Source: Falsiroseomonas sp050563545
GTDB taxonomy: Bacteria; Pseudomonadota; Alphaproteobacteria; Acetobacterales; Acetobacteraceae
Direction of reading: 5' to 3'
DNA: 64,000 nt
NCBI RefSeq assembly: GCF_050563545.1
Contig: NZ_JBNXUM010000002.1
Span: 248,001 to 312,000 of the forward strand
In this document: piece by piece, positions 50,464 through 58,501 of the stretch
Numbering within the stretch: position 1 is the first letter of the stretch
How the letters are laid out: each line of letters opens with the position of its first letter
The notes under the pieces: generated by a model
The model's database searches: none
Told to the model about the DNA's origin: nothing
What the model saw: only the letters and a program-made list of their open reading frames with translations
Translations under genes and position numbers: made by a program

Positions 50464-52446
50464 TCAAGGCCGGCCGAGGCAGGACGCCGGCACGCCGAGG
50501 CGCACGGACAGGCCCTCCATGTCCCAGGCGAACTCGACGGAACCGCCGACCTGGGCGAGCACGCGCGACATCATCCGCGTGCCGAAGCCCGGCGCCAGCG
50601 GCGGCTGCACGGGCGGGCCGTGCCGTTCCGTCCAGCGGATCTCGAGCCCCGTCGGAGACGCGTCCCAGCTCAGCACGACCCGCCCATCGGCCGAGGACAG
50701 CGCGCCGTATTTCACGGAGTTGGTGGCGAGCTCGTGCAGCACCATCGCCAGCGACTGCACGGCATGGGCGCGCAGCGCCACCTCCTCGCCGTCGAGCTCG
50801 ACGGCAGCGCCGAAGGACGACAGCTCCGCCTCGGCAAGCTCGCGCAGGGTCGAGCCGGTCCAGCGGTTGCGCGCCAGAAGGTCGTGCGCCTTGGCCAGCG
50901 AGAGCACGCGCCCGAGCAGCGCCGCACGGAGCGTCTCCGCATCGCCGGCGCGGGTCATCGTGACCATGGCCTGCACGACCGCCAGCAGGTTCTTGGCGCG
51001 GTGGTCCACCTCGCGCGCCAGCAGAAGACGCTCCTGCTCGTCGCGCCGCGCCTCGGTCTCGTCCACCAGCACGCCGATCGTGCGGCCGTCCTCCAGGATA
51101 CGCCCGATGCTTTCGAACCAGCGGACCTCGCCATCGTCCTGGCGGACCAGGCGGTAGTTCAGCCGGAGCACCCCGTCGGGATGCGCCTCAGCGAGGCGCC
51201 ACTGCTCCCGCACCGCCTCGATGTCCTCGGGGTGGACCGCGTCCCACCACATGCGCGGCGTCGCCCGTCCATCCGGATCCCGCGGATAGCCCAGCATGTC
51301 GAAATGCTGCGGCGACCATGTCGCGATCCCCGTGCGCAGGTCGGCCTCCCAGGTCGCCAGGCCGGACTGCGCGAGGGCGATGCCGAGATGCGCTTCCTGG
51401 TCCTGCATCCGCTGCCGCGTGCGGCTCCATTGCAGGTCCCACAGCAGGATCGCCGTCACCGCGACCCCGAGCGCGATGGCGCCGCCGGCCACCAGCAGCG
51501 CGCGCGTGTGCCGCCATTCCGCCTCGATGGCAGCGGCGGGGGCGCCGACGCTGGCCCGGAAGGCCGGGACGGACAGCGGCGTCGTGAAGGCCGCGATCAC
51601 CGGCGTGCTGTCGAGCGAGGTCAGGCGCACCAGGCCGGAGGCTTCGCCGCTGGCGGCCAGCTGGAAGTCGGGCCCGGCCTCGGATCCGATGTGGCGTTCG
51701 GGAATGCGCGCGACGACGCGGAACCGGCCGTCCACCACCGACGCCACGGCATCCCGCGGCAGCGCCTGGGCGGCCAGCAGGGCCTGGACGTGCCGGGTCA
51801 GCAGGGCGACGGTGACCGCGGCCACCGCCCGGTCGCCGCGCAGGACGGGCACGGCGACGATGAAGCCGCAATCCCCGCCGAAGCAGAACATGTCGCTCGC
51901 CACGGGCCGGCGCTCCTCCGCGGCCCCGCGGATCGCCAAAGCGACTTCCGGCGTGACGACGGGCTCGGCGAGGCGCTGCAGGGGTGCGCGGGCGCTGGCG
52001 ATGCGGATCGGGACCGGGCCGTCCAGCCGCCAGACGCTGGCGAACTCGCCCATGCCCGGGGCGAAGTCCCGCAGCCGCTGGAGCAGGACCTGCATGTCCT
52101 CGGCCGGCACGTCCGGGAAGCGGTCGAAGGCAGGCGTCATGGCGAGGAGCTCGGCGCCGCGGATGCGCACCCGGATCTCGGCGTCCAGCGCGCTGGCGAT
52201 CGTGCGCGCCACCTCGAGCAGCCGCCACTCGACCTCGGCCCGGCGGCCCTGGTCGGCCTTCATGGCGGCATAGCCGCCGAACAGCACGAGCGGCAGCAGC
52301 GCGATGGCCAGCACCGCGCCGAGCCGCGCCGACACGCGCGGGCGCCACGACGCCGTCCACGGCACCGGGGCCGAGGACGACGGACGCACCGGCCTGGCCG
52401 CCCCGCCTGGGCTCGTCGCCCCGGCGGGGCGGACACCGGAACTCAT
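50464..52446 (-). CDS. Membrane HWE-family histidine kinase with extracytoplasmic sensor and PAS
   Basis: A 660-residue sensor kinase from ATG 52446 (GGGGA upstream). The N-terminal helix (LGAVLAIALLPLVLFGGYAA) is followed by an extracytoplasmic CHASE/Cache-like domain (about 65-300, with FCFGGDCGFIVAVPVLRGDR) and a second helix (LLVAGGAIALGVAVTAILLW). A PAS domain with its C-terminal PAC motif follows (GIALAQSGLATWEADLRTGI; LVRQDDGEVRWFESIGRI). The HWE kinase core has phospho-His482 in REVDHRAKNLL, N-box LHELATNSVKYGALS and the WTERHGP motif. No response regulator is adjacent. It is divergent from the DUF2231-PQQ dehydrogenase genes and upstream of nikR. Confidence 0.9.
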   Translation of the reverse strand: MSSGVRPAGATSPGGAARPVRPSSSAPVPWTASWRPRVSARLGAVLAIALLPLVLFGGYAAMKADQGRRAEVEWRLLEVARTIASALDAEIRVRIRGAELLAMTPAFDRFPDVPAEDMQVLLQRLRDFAPGMGEFASVWRLDGPVPIRIASARAPLQRLAEPVVTPEVALAIRGAAEERRPVASDMFCFGGDCGFIVAVPVLRGDRAVAAVTVALLTRHVQALLAAQALPRDAVASVVDGRFRVVARIPERHIGSEAGPDFQLAASGEASGLVRLTSLDSTPVIAAFTTPLSVPAFRASVGAPAAAIEAEWRHTRALLVAGGAIALGVAVTAILLWDLQWSRTRQRMQDQEAHLGIALAQSGLATWEADLRTGIATWSPQHFDMLGYPRDPDGRATPRMWWDAVHPEDIEAVREQWRLAEAHPDGVLRLNYRLVRQDDGEVRWFESIGRILEDGRTIGVLVDETEARRDEQERLLLAREVDHRAKNLLAVVQAMVTMTRAGDAETLRAALLGRVLSLAKAHDLLARNRWTGSTLRELAEAELSSFGAAVELDGEEVALRAHAVQSLAMVLHELATNSVKYGALSSADGRVVLSWDASPTGLEIRWTERHGPPVQPPLAPGFGTRMMSRVLAQVGGSVEFAWDMEGLSVRLGVPASCLGRP

Positions 52447-52630
52447 CAGGGGATCCCCAGGCACTGCCAGATCGGGACCTTATGGCATGTCACCTGCGCG
52501 CGCGCGTCCGCAATCCGGACCGGGAAGGTTCCGCCTTCGACGGCCGGCGACGCCATGCCCGGCGGCAGGGCCTGGCAACCCGCGCCCCCTCCGCCCCGTT
52601 CGGCAGGCATCCCGCGGGACGAGAGGCCTG

Positions 52631-53050
52631 ATGTCCGCCACAACCCTGCACGCGCCCGCCCGCCCGTTGCACCCGCTGCACGCGATGCTGCTGGCCTTCC
52701 CGCTGCCGCTCTTCCTCGGCGCCTTCCTCGCCGACCTCGCGTATTGGCGGAGCTTCGAGGTCCAGTGGGCGAACTTCGCATCCTGGATGATCGCCGGCGC
52801 GCTGCTGGTCGGTGGCTTCGCCGTGCTCTGGGCGCTGGTGGACGCCATCCGCCGCCGCACCGGCCGCGCCGTTCTCTACCTCGCGACCCTCGCCGCGATG
52901 TGGCTGCTCGGCCTGGTCAACGCCTTCGTCCACGGCAAGGACGCCTGGGCCATCATGCCGGAGGCGCTCTGGCTTTCCGGCCTGGTCTCGCTTCTCGCCA
53001 TCGTCGCCTTCTGGCTCGCCCATGCCCGCCGGGCCGGAGACGCCGCATGA
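52631..53050 (+). CDS. DUF2231-family membrane protein
   Basis: A 139-residue protein from ATG 52631 (GAGAGG five bases upstream) with four predicted membrane helices, beginning HPLHAMLLAFPLPLFLGAFL. DUF2231 proteins start with a conserved His-Pro-x-H pattern, seen here as LHPLHAMLLAFP. Its function is unknown; members are often found next to oxidoreductases. It overlaps the start of the PQQ-type dehydrogenase (ATGA), so the two are translationally coupled. A role in electron transfer to the membrane is speculative. Confidence 0.85.
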   Translation: MSATTLHAPARPLHPLHAMLLAFPLPLFLGAFLADLAYWRSFEVQWANFASWMIAGALLVGGFAVLWALVDAIRRRTGRAVLYLATLAAMWLLGLVNAFVHGKDAWAIMPEALWLSGLVSLLAIVAFWLAHARRAGDAA

Positions 53051-54330
53051 ACCGCCGCACCCTTCTCCTCGCCTCCGCAGCCGGGCTTGCCGCCTGCGAC
53101 GAGAACCCGGGTTCCGAGCCGCGGGGCGCCTCCCCCACCCTGCCCGAGCCGCATCGCGGCCTGCTGCCCGACATGACCATCCCCCGCCCCACCGCCTGGG
53201 GCGAGGACCTGCCGACCGTCCCGCAGGGCTACCGCATCCAGGCCATCGCGCCAGACCTGCGCATCCCGCGCCAGACGCTGGTCCTGCCGAACGGCGACAT
53301 CCTGGTCGCCGAGGGCACCGGCGGCGGCGAATCCCCCCTCCGCCCCAAGGACTTCATCGCGGGCTGGATCAAGGCGCTGGGCAAGACGACGGTGCGCGGC
53401 GGCAACCGCATCACGCTGCTGCGCGACGCCGACGGCGATGGCACCTACGAGACGCGGTCCATCTTCGCCGAGGGCCTGAACGCCCCCTATGGCCTGGCCT
53501 TCGCCAATGGCGCGCTCTACGTCGCCAACCAGGACAGCCTGGTCCGCTTCGATTACGCCGAGGGCCAGACAAGCGCCGCCGGCCCGCCGCGCCTGGTCAC
53601 CGACCTGCCCTCCGCCGTGAACCACCACTGGACGAAGTCGCTGGCGGCGAGCCCGGACGGGCGGACGCTCTATGTCGGCATCGGCTCCAACAGCAACATC
53701 ACGGAGCGCGGCATGGAGGTGGAGGTCGACCGCGCCATGATCTGGGCGATCGACGCCCGCACCGGCGCGCACCGCCCCTATGCCACCGGCATCCGCAACC
53801 CGACCGCGCTGGCCATCCGCCCCGGCACCGACGAGCTCTGGTGCGTCGCGAACGAGCGCGACGAGATCGGCCCGAACCTGGTGCCGGACTACCTCACCCG
53901 CGTGCGCGAGGGCGCCTTCTATGGCTGGCCGTACAGCTATTGGGGCCAGAACCTGGACGAGCGCGTGCGCCCGCAGAACCCTGGCTTGGTCGCGGCCGCG
54001 ATCGCGCCGGACTATGCGCTGGGCGCGCATGTCGCGGCGCTGGGCGTCGCGTTTTCGAATGCGGCGATGGGCGAGACCTTCGCCGAGGGCGTCTTCGTCG
54101 GCGAGCACGGCAGCTGGAACCGCCGCGAGCCCGTGGGCTACCGCGTGGTCTTCGTCCCCTTCCGCGACGGCAAGCCGGTGGGCGAGCCCGTGGATGTCGT
54201 CACGGGCTTCCTGACCGGCGCGCGGAGTACGCGCGGGCGGCCGGTGGGGGTGACGGTGGACCGGAAGGGGGCGCTGCTGGTGGCGGATGACGTGTCGAAT
54301 GCGGTGTGGCGGGTGACTAGGGTGGGGTGA
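53047..54330 (+). CDS. PQQ-dependent sugar dehydrogenase-type protein (sorbosone dehydrogenase family)
   Basis: A 427-residue protein whose ATG overlaps the DUF2231 stop. The N-terminus is a lipoprotein-type signal (LLLASAAGLAAC, lipobox LAAC), so the enzyme is probably membrane-anchored in the periplasm. The six-bladed propeller shows PNGDILVAEGTGGG, LLRDADGDGTYETR, LNAPYGLAFANGALYVANQD, HHWTKSLAASPDGRTLYVGI and VFVGEHGSWNRR, all typical of soluble glucose/sorbosone dehydrogenases. It would oxidise an aldose or a similar sugar using PQQ and Ca2+. The DUF2231 protein could be its membrane partner. The substrate is unknown. Confidence 0.88.
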   Translation: MNRRTLLLASAAGLAACDENPGSEPRGASPTLPEPHRGLLPDMTIPRPTAWGEDLPTVPQGYRIQAIAPDLRIPRQTLVLPNGDILVAEGTGGGESPLRPKDFIAGWIKALGKTTVRGGNRITLLRDADGDGTYETRSIFAEGLNAPYGLAFANGALYVANQDSLVRFDYAEGQTSAAGPPRLVTDLPSAVNHHWTKSLAASPDGRTLYVGIGSNSNITERGMEVEVDRAMIWAIDARTGAHRPYATGIRNPTALAIRPGTDELWCVANERDEIGPNLVPDYLTRVREGAFYGWPYSYWGQNLDERVRPQNPGLVAAAIAPDYALGAHVAALGVAFSNAAMGETFAEGVFVGEHGSWNRREPVGYRVVFVPFRDGKPVGEPVDVVTGFLTGARSTRGRPVGVTVDRKGALLVADDVSNAVWRVTRVG

Positions 54331-54356
54331 GGGTGCCGAAGCGGTCATTTAGTGCC

Positions 54357-54384
54357 GCAGCAGCCCGGCTGACCGGACTGCTGC
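54357..54384 (+). terminator. Hairpin after the PQQ-type dehydrogenase
   Basis: GCAGCAGCCCGG (54357-54368) pairs with CCGGACTGCTGC (54373-54384) with one mismatch across a four-base loop, 27 bases after the stop. It is a likely terminator. The rest of the gap to 54616 shows no gene on either strand. Confidence 0.6.
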
Positions 54385-54616
54385 GTGATCGGCCCGGCAG
54401 CCCCTTCTACTCCCCCGTAGACGTTATCGACCGCGGGGCAGCACAGGCTACGACTGGAAACGGTCGTGCTACGAAAAGGCGGCTACGCCGCGCGGCAGAA
54501 GCCGCGTCCTGCAGATCCGTTGCTCGCACGTGCTCGACGTACCGGGCGTTCGGTATTGAGGCTGCCTCCGGTGATAGAGCATGCGCCGCGGAGGCCGCGA
54601 GCCAACCAGATTCTTG

Positions 54617-56539
54617 TCATGTGCAGTTCTTGGCAGCCTCACGCACAGCAGACTCTGGGTCCCAATTCGCTTCGGTGGCATTTATTGGCCTATACAAGCT
54701 TCCATTGGTACGAATCCATGAGGTTAGCTCATTAGCTCTTTGGCAGATTGGTATGACACCCGGGGCACGCGCACCGAGGCCATATAGTGCGATGAATAGT
54801 TCGGGATTTCGCGCGAGGGAAAGCACACTATCGCCATCCCTTGTCAATTGATTAAGGGGCGGCTGATATTCTAACAAAACTCTTATCTTATTAAAATCGC
54901 CCTGCTGTACTGCATAATGCAGAGGCGCCCATCCACGGCCATCAAGTGAATTTATGGGAATACGACGCACTATCGCTCTCACCAATCGATCAAAATCCTC
55001 GAGTTCAATTCGAAACATCACGTTGCTCTCATTTGAAATTCTGGACCAACGGCTATCTATCGCATACGCCCATAGCGATCTTCCATTGCGATCATTAGTG
55101 CGCAAATTAACACCATTTCTGTCTAAATAATATAAAAGTTCTGGATTATTTCTTTCGGCCGCAATGTGCGCCAACCCGACATCTTGCGCGTCAACGAGGT
55201 GAAGAGGAAAGCCGAAGCGCTCTCTGAGAAGTCTCGCCGGCCTTTCATTTCGGAATAACGTATCCACCAGCAATGCGTATTGTCTCTCAGATGAAAATCG
55301 ACGAAGTCCGTAGAATTCTCCAAGACAATCTATAGTTTCAACGCCACCAAATGGTAATATCGCGGAAAATACACTTGCGACCGACGCATCTAATTTCATC
55401 TGAACGGACTCCAGAAATCTAAATTGACTACGCAAATCAGAAAATCTTCTCCTCGTTCTTAAGTATTCCTGACACAATGCGTGAATAGTATTTTCGAACT
55501 GTATTTCTTCCTGCCTTGTCCTTCCGATAAAGCCTGACTCAAAACTTTTTGTTGTCAGATTAATTATTTCGTCTCTTGCGTCTACTGATGACCTCAAGGG
55601 TGAAAAGCCCGCTCGCACCAAATTTGGTATCAGATCAAATCTATAGGCTTGTGCCGCCTGCACCAGTATTGGTGACTCGCCTATTATTGTTCCAGTATCA
55701 TTTGCAAGTCCTGCAGATGCAATGATGTCAATTTGATTCGGCGTTGCGTATTTTGCCGCATATGACCAGACGGCGAACGAGATCGCTGAGTTGCGACGCA
55801 ACTTTTCCAGTACATCGCGTAGCAGCCGTTCATTCCTCGTCGAAATCGCGCGGTTGATAGTCCAAAATCCCGGCTCGACCCCCCGATCTAGCAACAGCCG
55901 GACCACTCCCTCCGCCTGTGCGGACACCGCAAAGTCTAGGAGTGAAAGCGGGATTCCCGCACCCGGACTCGACGCTGCGCGGCCCGCAATATCCCTAACG
56001 TCTTCCCTACCGGCATCAATGCGCTGGCGAAATGAAGCCGATCCAGGAACCGATAAGATTATGGCTTGGGCAACTTCCTCCTCATTTGACTGCAATGCGC
56101 CAACAATCAAGGGCTCAAACACCTCTTGTCGAATTCTCTCGAAGTTTGCACGTTTCTCAATTATTTGCAGGGCTCTAGCACTGTTATTTGGAGTCGAGCG
56201 TACAATTGAATTCTCTTCTTTGATTAGTTCATAGGAAATTCGCGCATCAATGTATGCTGCTATCCGGCGTACGAGATCAATTCGATTTAATTGCATGGTT
56301 GAAAAGAGTATGTCTCTCTGCTTTGCAACGTCGGAAACGGAGAGCGTTCCGATTTGCGAGGATGTTTCTTTGTAGGTATCGAGCGGTTCTCGGCGTTCTT
56401 GAGCAATTCTCGTCATCTGCCACCCCCCAATGCCAAGCAATAGCGGTGTGACAACAGCACTGACTTTTGCAACGTTGTCTAACGTTACAATGCGTGCTGA
56501 TTTTTTCATTCCGGAGCGGTAGGCTTTTGCGAATTTCAT
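54617..56539 (-). CDS. Membrane-anchored ankyrin-like repeat protein in an AT-rich island
   Basis: A 640-residue protein from ATG 56539 (or 630 from ATG 56509). One N-terminal transmembrane helix (AVVTPLLLGIGGWQMTRIA) lies near residues 27-46; the rest is helical. Ankyrin-type units are visible: LLDFAVSAQAEGVVRLLLDR (about 195-215), VGLAHIAAERNNPELLYYLD (about 455-475) and GWAPLHYAVQQGDFNKIRVL (about 555-575). The first 50 residues and the C-terminal 60 have no recognisable domain. GC content is far below that of the surrounding genes, so the gene was probably acquired by transfer. No partner is clear; ankyrin repeats suggest protein binding. Confidence 0.8.
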   Translation of the reverse strand: MKFAKAYRSGMKKSARIVTLDNVAKVSAVVTPLLLGIGGWQMTRIAQERREPLDTYKETSSQIGTLSVSDVAKQRDILFSTMQLNRIDLVRRIAAYIDARISYELIKEENSIVRSTPNNSARALQIIEKRANFERIRQEVFEPLIVGALQSNEEEVAQAIILSVPGSASFRQRIDAGREDVRDIAGRAASSPGAGIPLSLLDFAVSAQAEGVVRLLLDRGVEPGFWTINRAISTRNERLLRDVLEKLRRNSAISFAVWSYAAKYATPNQIDIIASAGLANDTGTIIGESPILVQAAQAYRFDLIPNLVRAGFSPLRSSVDARDEIINLTTKSFESGFIGRTRQEEIQFENTIHALCQEYLRTRRRFSDLRSQFRFLESVQMKLDASVASVFSAILPFGGVETIDCLGEFYGLRRFSSERQYALLVDTLFRNERPARLLRERFGFPLHLVDAQDVGLAHIAAERNNPELLYYLDRNGVNLRTNDRNGRSLWAYAIDSRWSRISNESNVMFRIELEDFDRLVRAIVRRIPINSLDGRGWAPLHYAVQQGDFNKIRVLLEYQPPLNQLTRDGDSVLSLARNPELFIALYGLGARAPGVIPICQRANELTSWIRTNGSLYRPINATEANWDPESAVREAAKNCT

Positions 56540-56678
56540 CTTGTGCCTGACGTCATCAAGGGCTTACAAGCGAATGAAGCTAACCCAAACCAGTTTACGC
56601 CTGCAACACGCTTGAGCGGTTCCTTGGCAGCGACATCCAACGCACTGCGCAGGACGATATAGCTCAGATCGTGAATGT

Positions 56679-56918
56679 TTATTTGTCTCGTTCCTTCCCC
56701 TCCACGATCTTCAACGCCTCCACCAGCACCGCCCGCGTGATCCCCTGCTTCCCCCAGGCCTGCTCGGCCTCCTCCAGCGTCAGGTACGACGACCGCCGGA
56801 TCACCAGATCCTGCTTGACAATCTCCGCCTCGACGTAGGATGGTTTGCCTATCGCTACCCATACGTCCTTCGGCAGCGTCACCTGCCGCTGCGGCGAAAC
56901 CTTCAGCACCCTCGGCAT
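56679..56918 (-). CDS. AbrB/MazE-type antitoxin-like protein
   Basis: A 79-residue protein started at ATG 56918 (GGGAG nine bases upstream). The SpoVT/AbrB swapped-hairpin fold is evident: MPRVLKVSPQRQVTLPKDVW, then VEAEIVKQDLVIRRS. The C-terminal half (EEAEQAWGKQGITRAVLVEA) is the usual toxin-binding tail. The PIN- or MazF-type toxin that should follow (toward 56540) is not readable; only a short non-matching frame remains. It lies at the right edge of the AT-rich island, so it may be an orphan antitoxin left after loss of its toxin, or a transcription regulator. Confidence 0.7.
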   Translation of the reverse strand: MPRVLKVSPQRQVTLPKDVWVAIGKPSYVEAEIVKQDLVIRRSSYLTLEEAEQAWGKQGITRAVLVEALKIVEGKERDK

Positions 56919-57032
56919 GACCAGCCACTCCCTGTCCAAGCCGGCAGAAGCACCGGCTTTAGGGATAAAATGCTAAAAGACTAAAGTCCTAAAAGCAAGC
57001 GAATTCAGCGGGCTGGGGGCAACTACGTGGAT

Positions 57033-57107
57033 GATCGGATTCAGACCTACGGGCCTGCGGCCCTCCGGTCATCCGATCAAGCGTCTTGCCGGACTCAGTC
57101 CGGCAAG
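57033..57107 (-). terminator. Nested inverted repeats at the dioxygenase 3' end
   Basis: CTTGCCGGAC (57085-57094) and GTCCGGCAAG (57098-57107) form a 10-base stem whose three-base loop is the TGA stop of the dioxygenase gene (TCA on the plus strand). A second inverted pair, GATCGGAT (57033-57040) and ATCCGATC (57071-57078), lies just downstream. Both fit a termination or mRNA-stabilising structure. Confidence 0.6.
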
Positions 57108-57439
57108 GCGCTCGCATCCAACGGCAACACCTCCCCCATCCACAGCGCGTGGTGCAGATGGTCCGCCTTCTGCCTGCCCGTCTCGGGATGCACCAGCACC
57201 GCCAGCCCCGCCCGGTTCAGCGCGACATACGGCACCAGCGTCGGGAACAGCTCGGGCGGGAAGGCCACCTGGTACATCGCCTGCGGATGCGGCCCCACCT
57301 TCACATCGTGCCAGCGGCCGAGCACCGCGGCGGGGAAGTGCTGCGCAATCCCCTCCCGCAGCGCCGCCGCGACCTCCTTCGTCGCGGCGGGGTCGTAGTA
57401 GATATGGGCGTGCCACCCGGTGATCGGCAGGTCGGGCAT
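57095..57439 (-). CDS. DOPA 4,5-dioxygenase-like protein
   Basis: A 114-residue small enzyme. ATG at 57439 has AAGGGGA about seven bases upstream. Family landmarks are TGWHAHIYYDP, RWHDVKVGPHPQAMYQVAFP and LAVLVHPETGRQKADHLHHA, with conserved histidines expected to bind the catalytic metal. It would cleave catechol-like rings such as DOPA or gallate-type compounds extradiolically. Proteins of this family are often annotated as aromatic ring-cleaving dioxygenase. It lies just upstream of the TetR-paa locus but is separated from it by 250 bases. Its stop codon lies in the loop of a hairpin. Confidence 0.85.
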   Translation of the reverse strand: MPDLPITGWHAHIYYDPAATKEVAAALREGIAQHFPAAVLGRWHDVKVGPHPQAMYQVAFPPELFPTLVPYVALNRAGLAVLVHPETGRQKADHLHHALWMGEVLPLDASALPD

Positions 57440-57691
57440 GGCGGCGTTCCCCTTGGTCGGCACGCCAGCCTAGCGCCCGATCCGCGAAGGCGGAACGCCG
57501 AAGCGGCGAACCGGCCGCCCGGAACGCTCAGGGACCGTTCGGGACTACCGGCGGCCGAGGATCCGCCGGGGATCCGTCGTCACGGCCAGGCGCCGGGCAC
57601 CGCCCCGCTGATTGCATCGGCAAGCCTGGCCACGACGCCGGGGCGGAGCCGACCCGCGGCGCCGACCCGCCCGGTGTTCCCAGGCGGTCTC

Positions 57692-58336
57692 TCAGCGCGC
57701 GTCTTCCGGCAGCCGGACCCTCGGCTTCAGGCGCCCGCGGAACGCCTCGGTGACGCCCGGCGTGCCGGACGCGATCATCGCCGCGACCACCGTCGCGTAA
57801 TCCTCCCGCGACAGCGCCGCGCCCTCGCGGTGCCAGAGGTAGTGCCAGTTCAGCATGGCGAAGAAGCTCATCGTCAGCGGCTTCAGCAGCGCCTCGGGCG
57901 TGCCGGGATGCAGCTCCGCGATGATGCCGGCCGCGGCCTGCACCATCTCGCGCTCCATCGCCTTCAGCGTGGCCTGGCGCTCGGGCGACAGCAGCGACAG
58001 GCAGGCGATCTGCACGCGGTGCACGGCGTCCGCGTCCTGGTAGGCCTCCAGCAGCATGCGCGCGAAGGATTCCAGCTGCTCGCGCGGCGCCATGTCGAGG
58101 TTCGGCGCGATGCGCGCGATGTCCACCAGCCGCCGGAGGTGATGCTCCAGCACCTCGAACAGCATGGCTTCCTTGTCGGGCCAGTAGTGATAGGCCAGCG
58201 TCTTCGACACGCCGGCCGCCTTGGCGATCATCGCCTGGCTCGCGCGGTCATAGCCGTGCTTCGCAAATTGCTCGGCCGCGTGCATCAGGATGGTGAACCG
58301 CCTCTGGTCGTGGTCGGCGGCGCGGGTCCGGGCCAT
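57692..58336 (-). CDS. TetR-family regulator of the phenylacetate locus
   Basis: A 214-residue TetR-type repressor started at ATG 58336 (GGAG eight bases upstream); longer readings add low-complexity sequence. The N-terminal helix-turn-helix region reads TILMHAAEQFAKHGYDRASQ, then AMIAKAAGVSKTLAYHYW, as in the family. The C-terminal ligand domain has the PaaR-like composition. Its position next to paaK and the palindromic site in the paaG/paaN divergent promoter suggest that it controls these genes in response to phenylacetyl-CoA, by analogy with PaaR of other bacteria. That assignment is inference. Confidence 0.85.
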   Translation of the reverse strand: MARTRAADHDQRRFTILMHAAEQFAKHGYDRASQAMIAKAAGVSKTLAYHYWPDKEAMLFEVLEHHLRRLVDIARIAPNLDMAPREQLESFARMLLEAYQDADAVHRVQIACLSLLSPERQATLKAMEREMVQAAAGIIAELHPGTPEALLKPLTMSFFAMLNWHYLWHREGAALSREDYATVVAAMIASGTPGVTEAFRGRLKPRVRLPEDAR

Positions 58337-58397
58337 CAGCGAAGCTCCAGGCGGCCCGAGCAGCGGGCCGAGCGCGCGAATGCGCGCCGCGGCAAGT

Positions 58398-58486
58398 GCG
58401 TCACGCCGGAGGCGTGCCTTCGGCACGACGAAGCCAAGCCGCCGGAGGCCGCGCGTCGTGCGAAGAGCACGCCCCCGGCGTGACGC
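58398..58486 (-). terminator. Long imperfect hairpin between paaK and the TetR gene
   Basis: GCGTCACGCCGGAGGCGTGC (58398-58417) and the next 13 bases to 58430 pair with 58454-58486 (CGTCGTGCGAAGAGCACGCC onward), with a few mismatches, forming a stem of about 30 bases. It directly follows the paaK stop in the transcription direction and precedes the TetR gene on the same strand. It may terminate the paa operon or act as a transcript-stabilising element. Confidence 0.55.
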
Positions 58487-58501
58487 GTCTGAGGGCTCAT
58501 G

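Noticed and set aside
56540..56678. Toxin gene downstream of the AbrB-type antitoxin
   Set aside because: The short frame there does not match PIN or MazF patterns and has no start signal.
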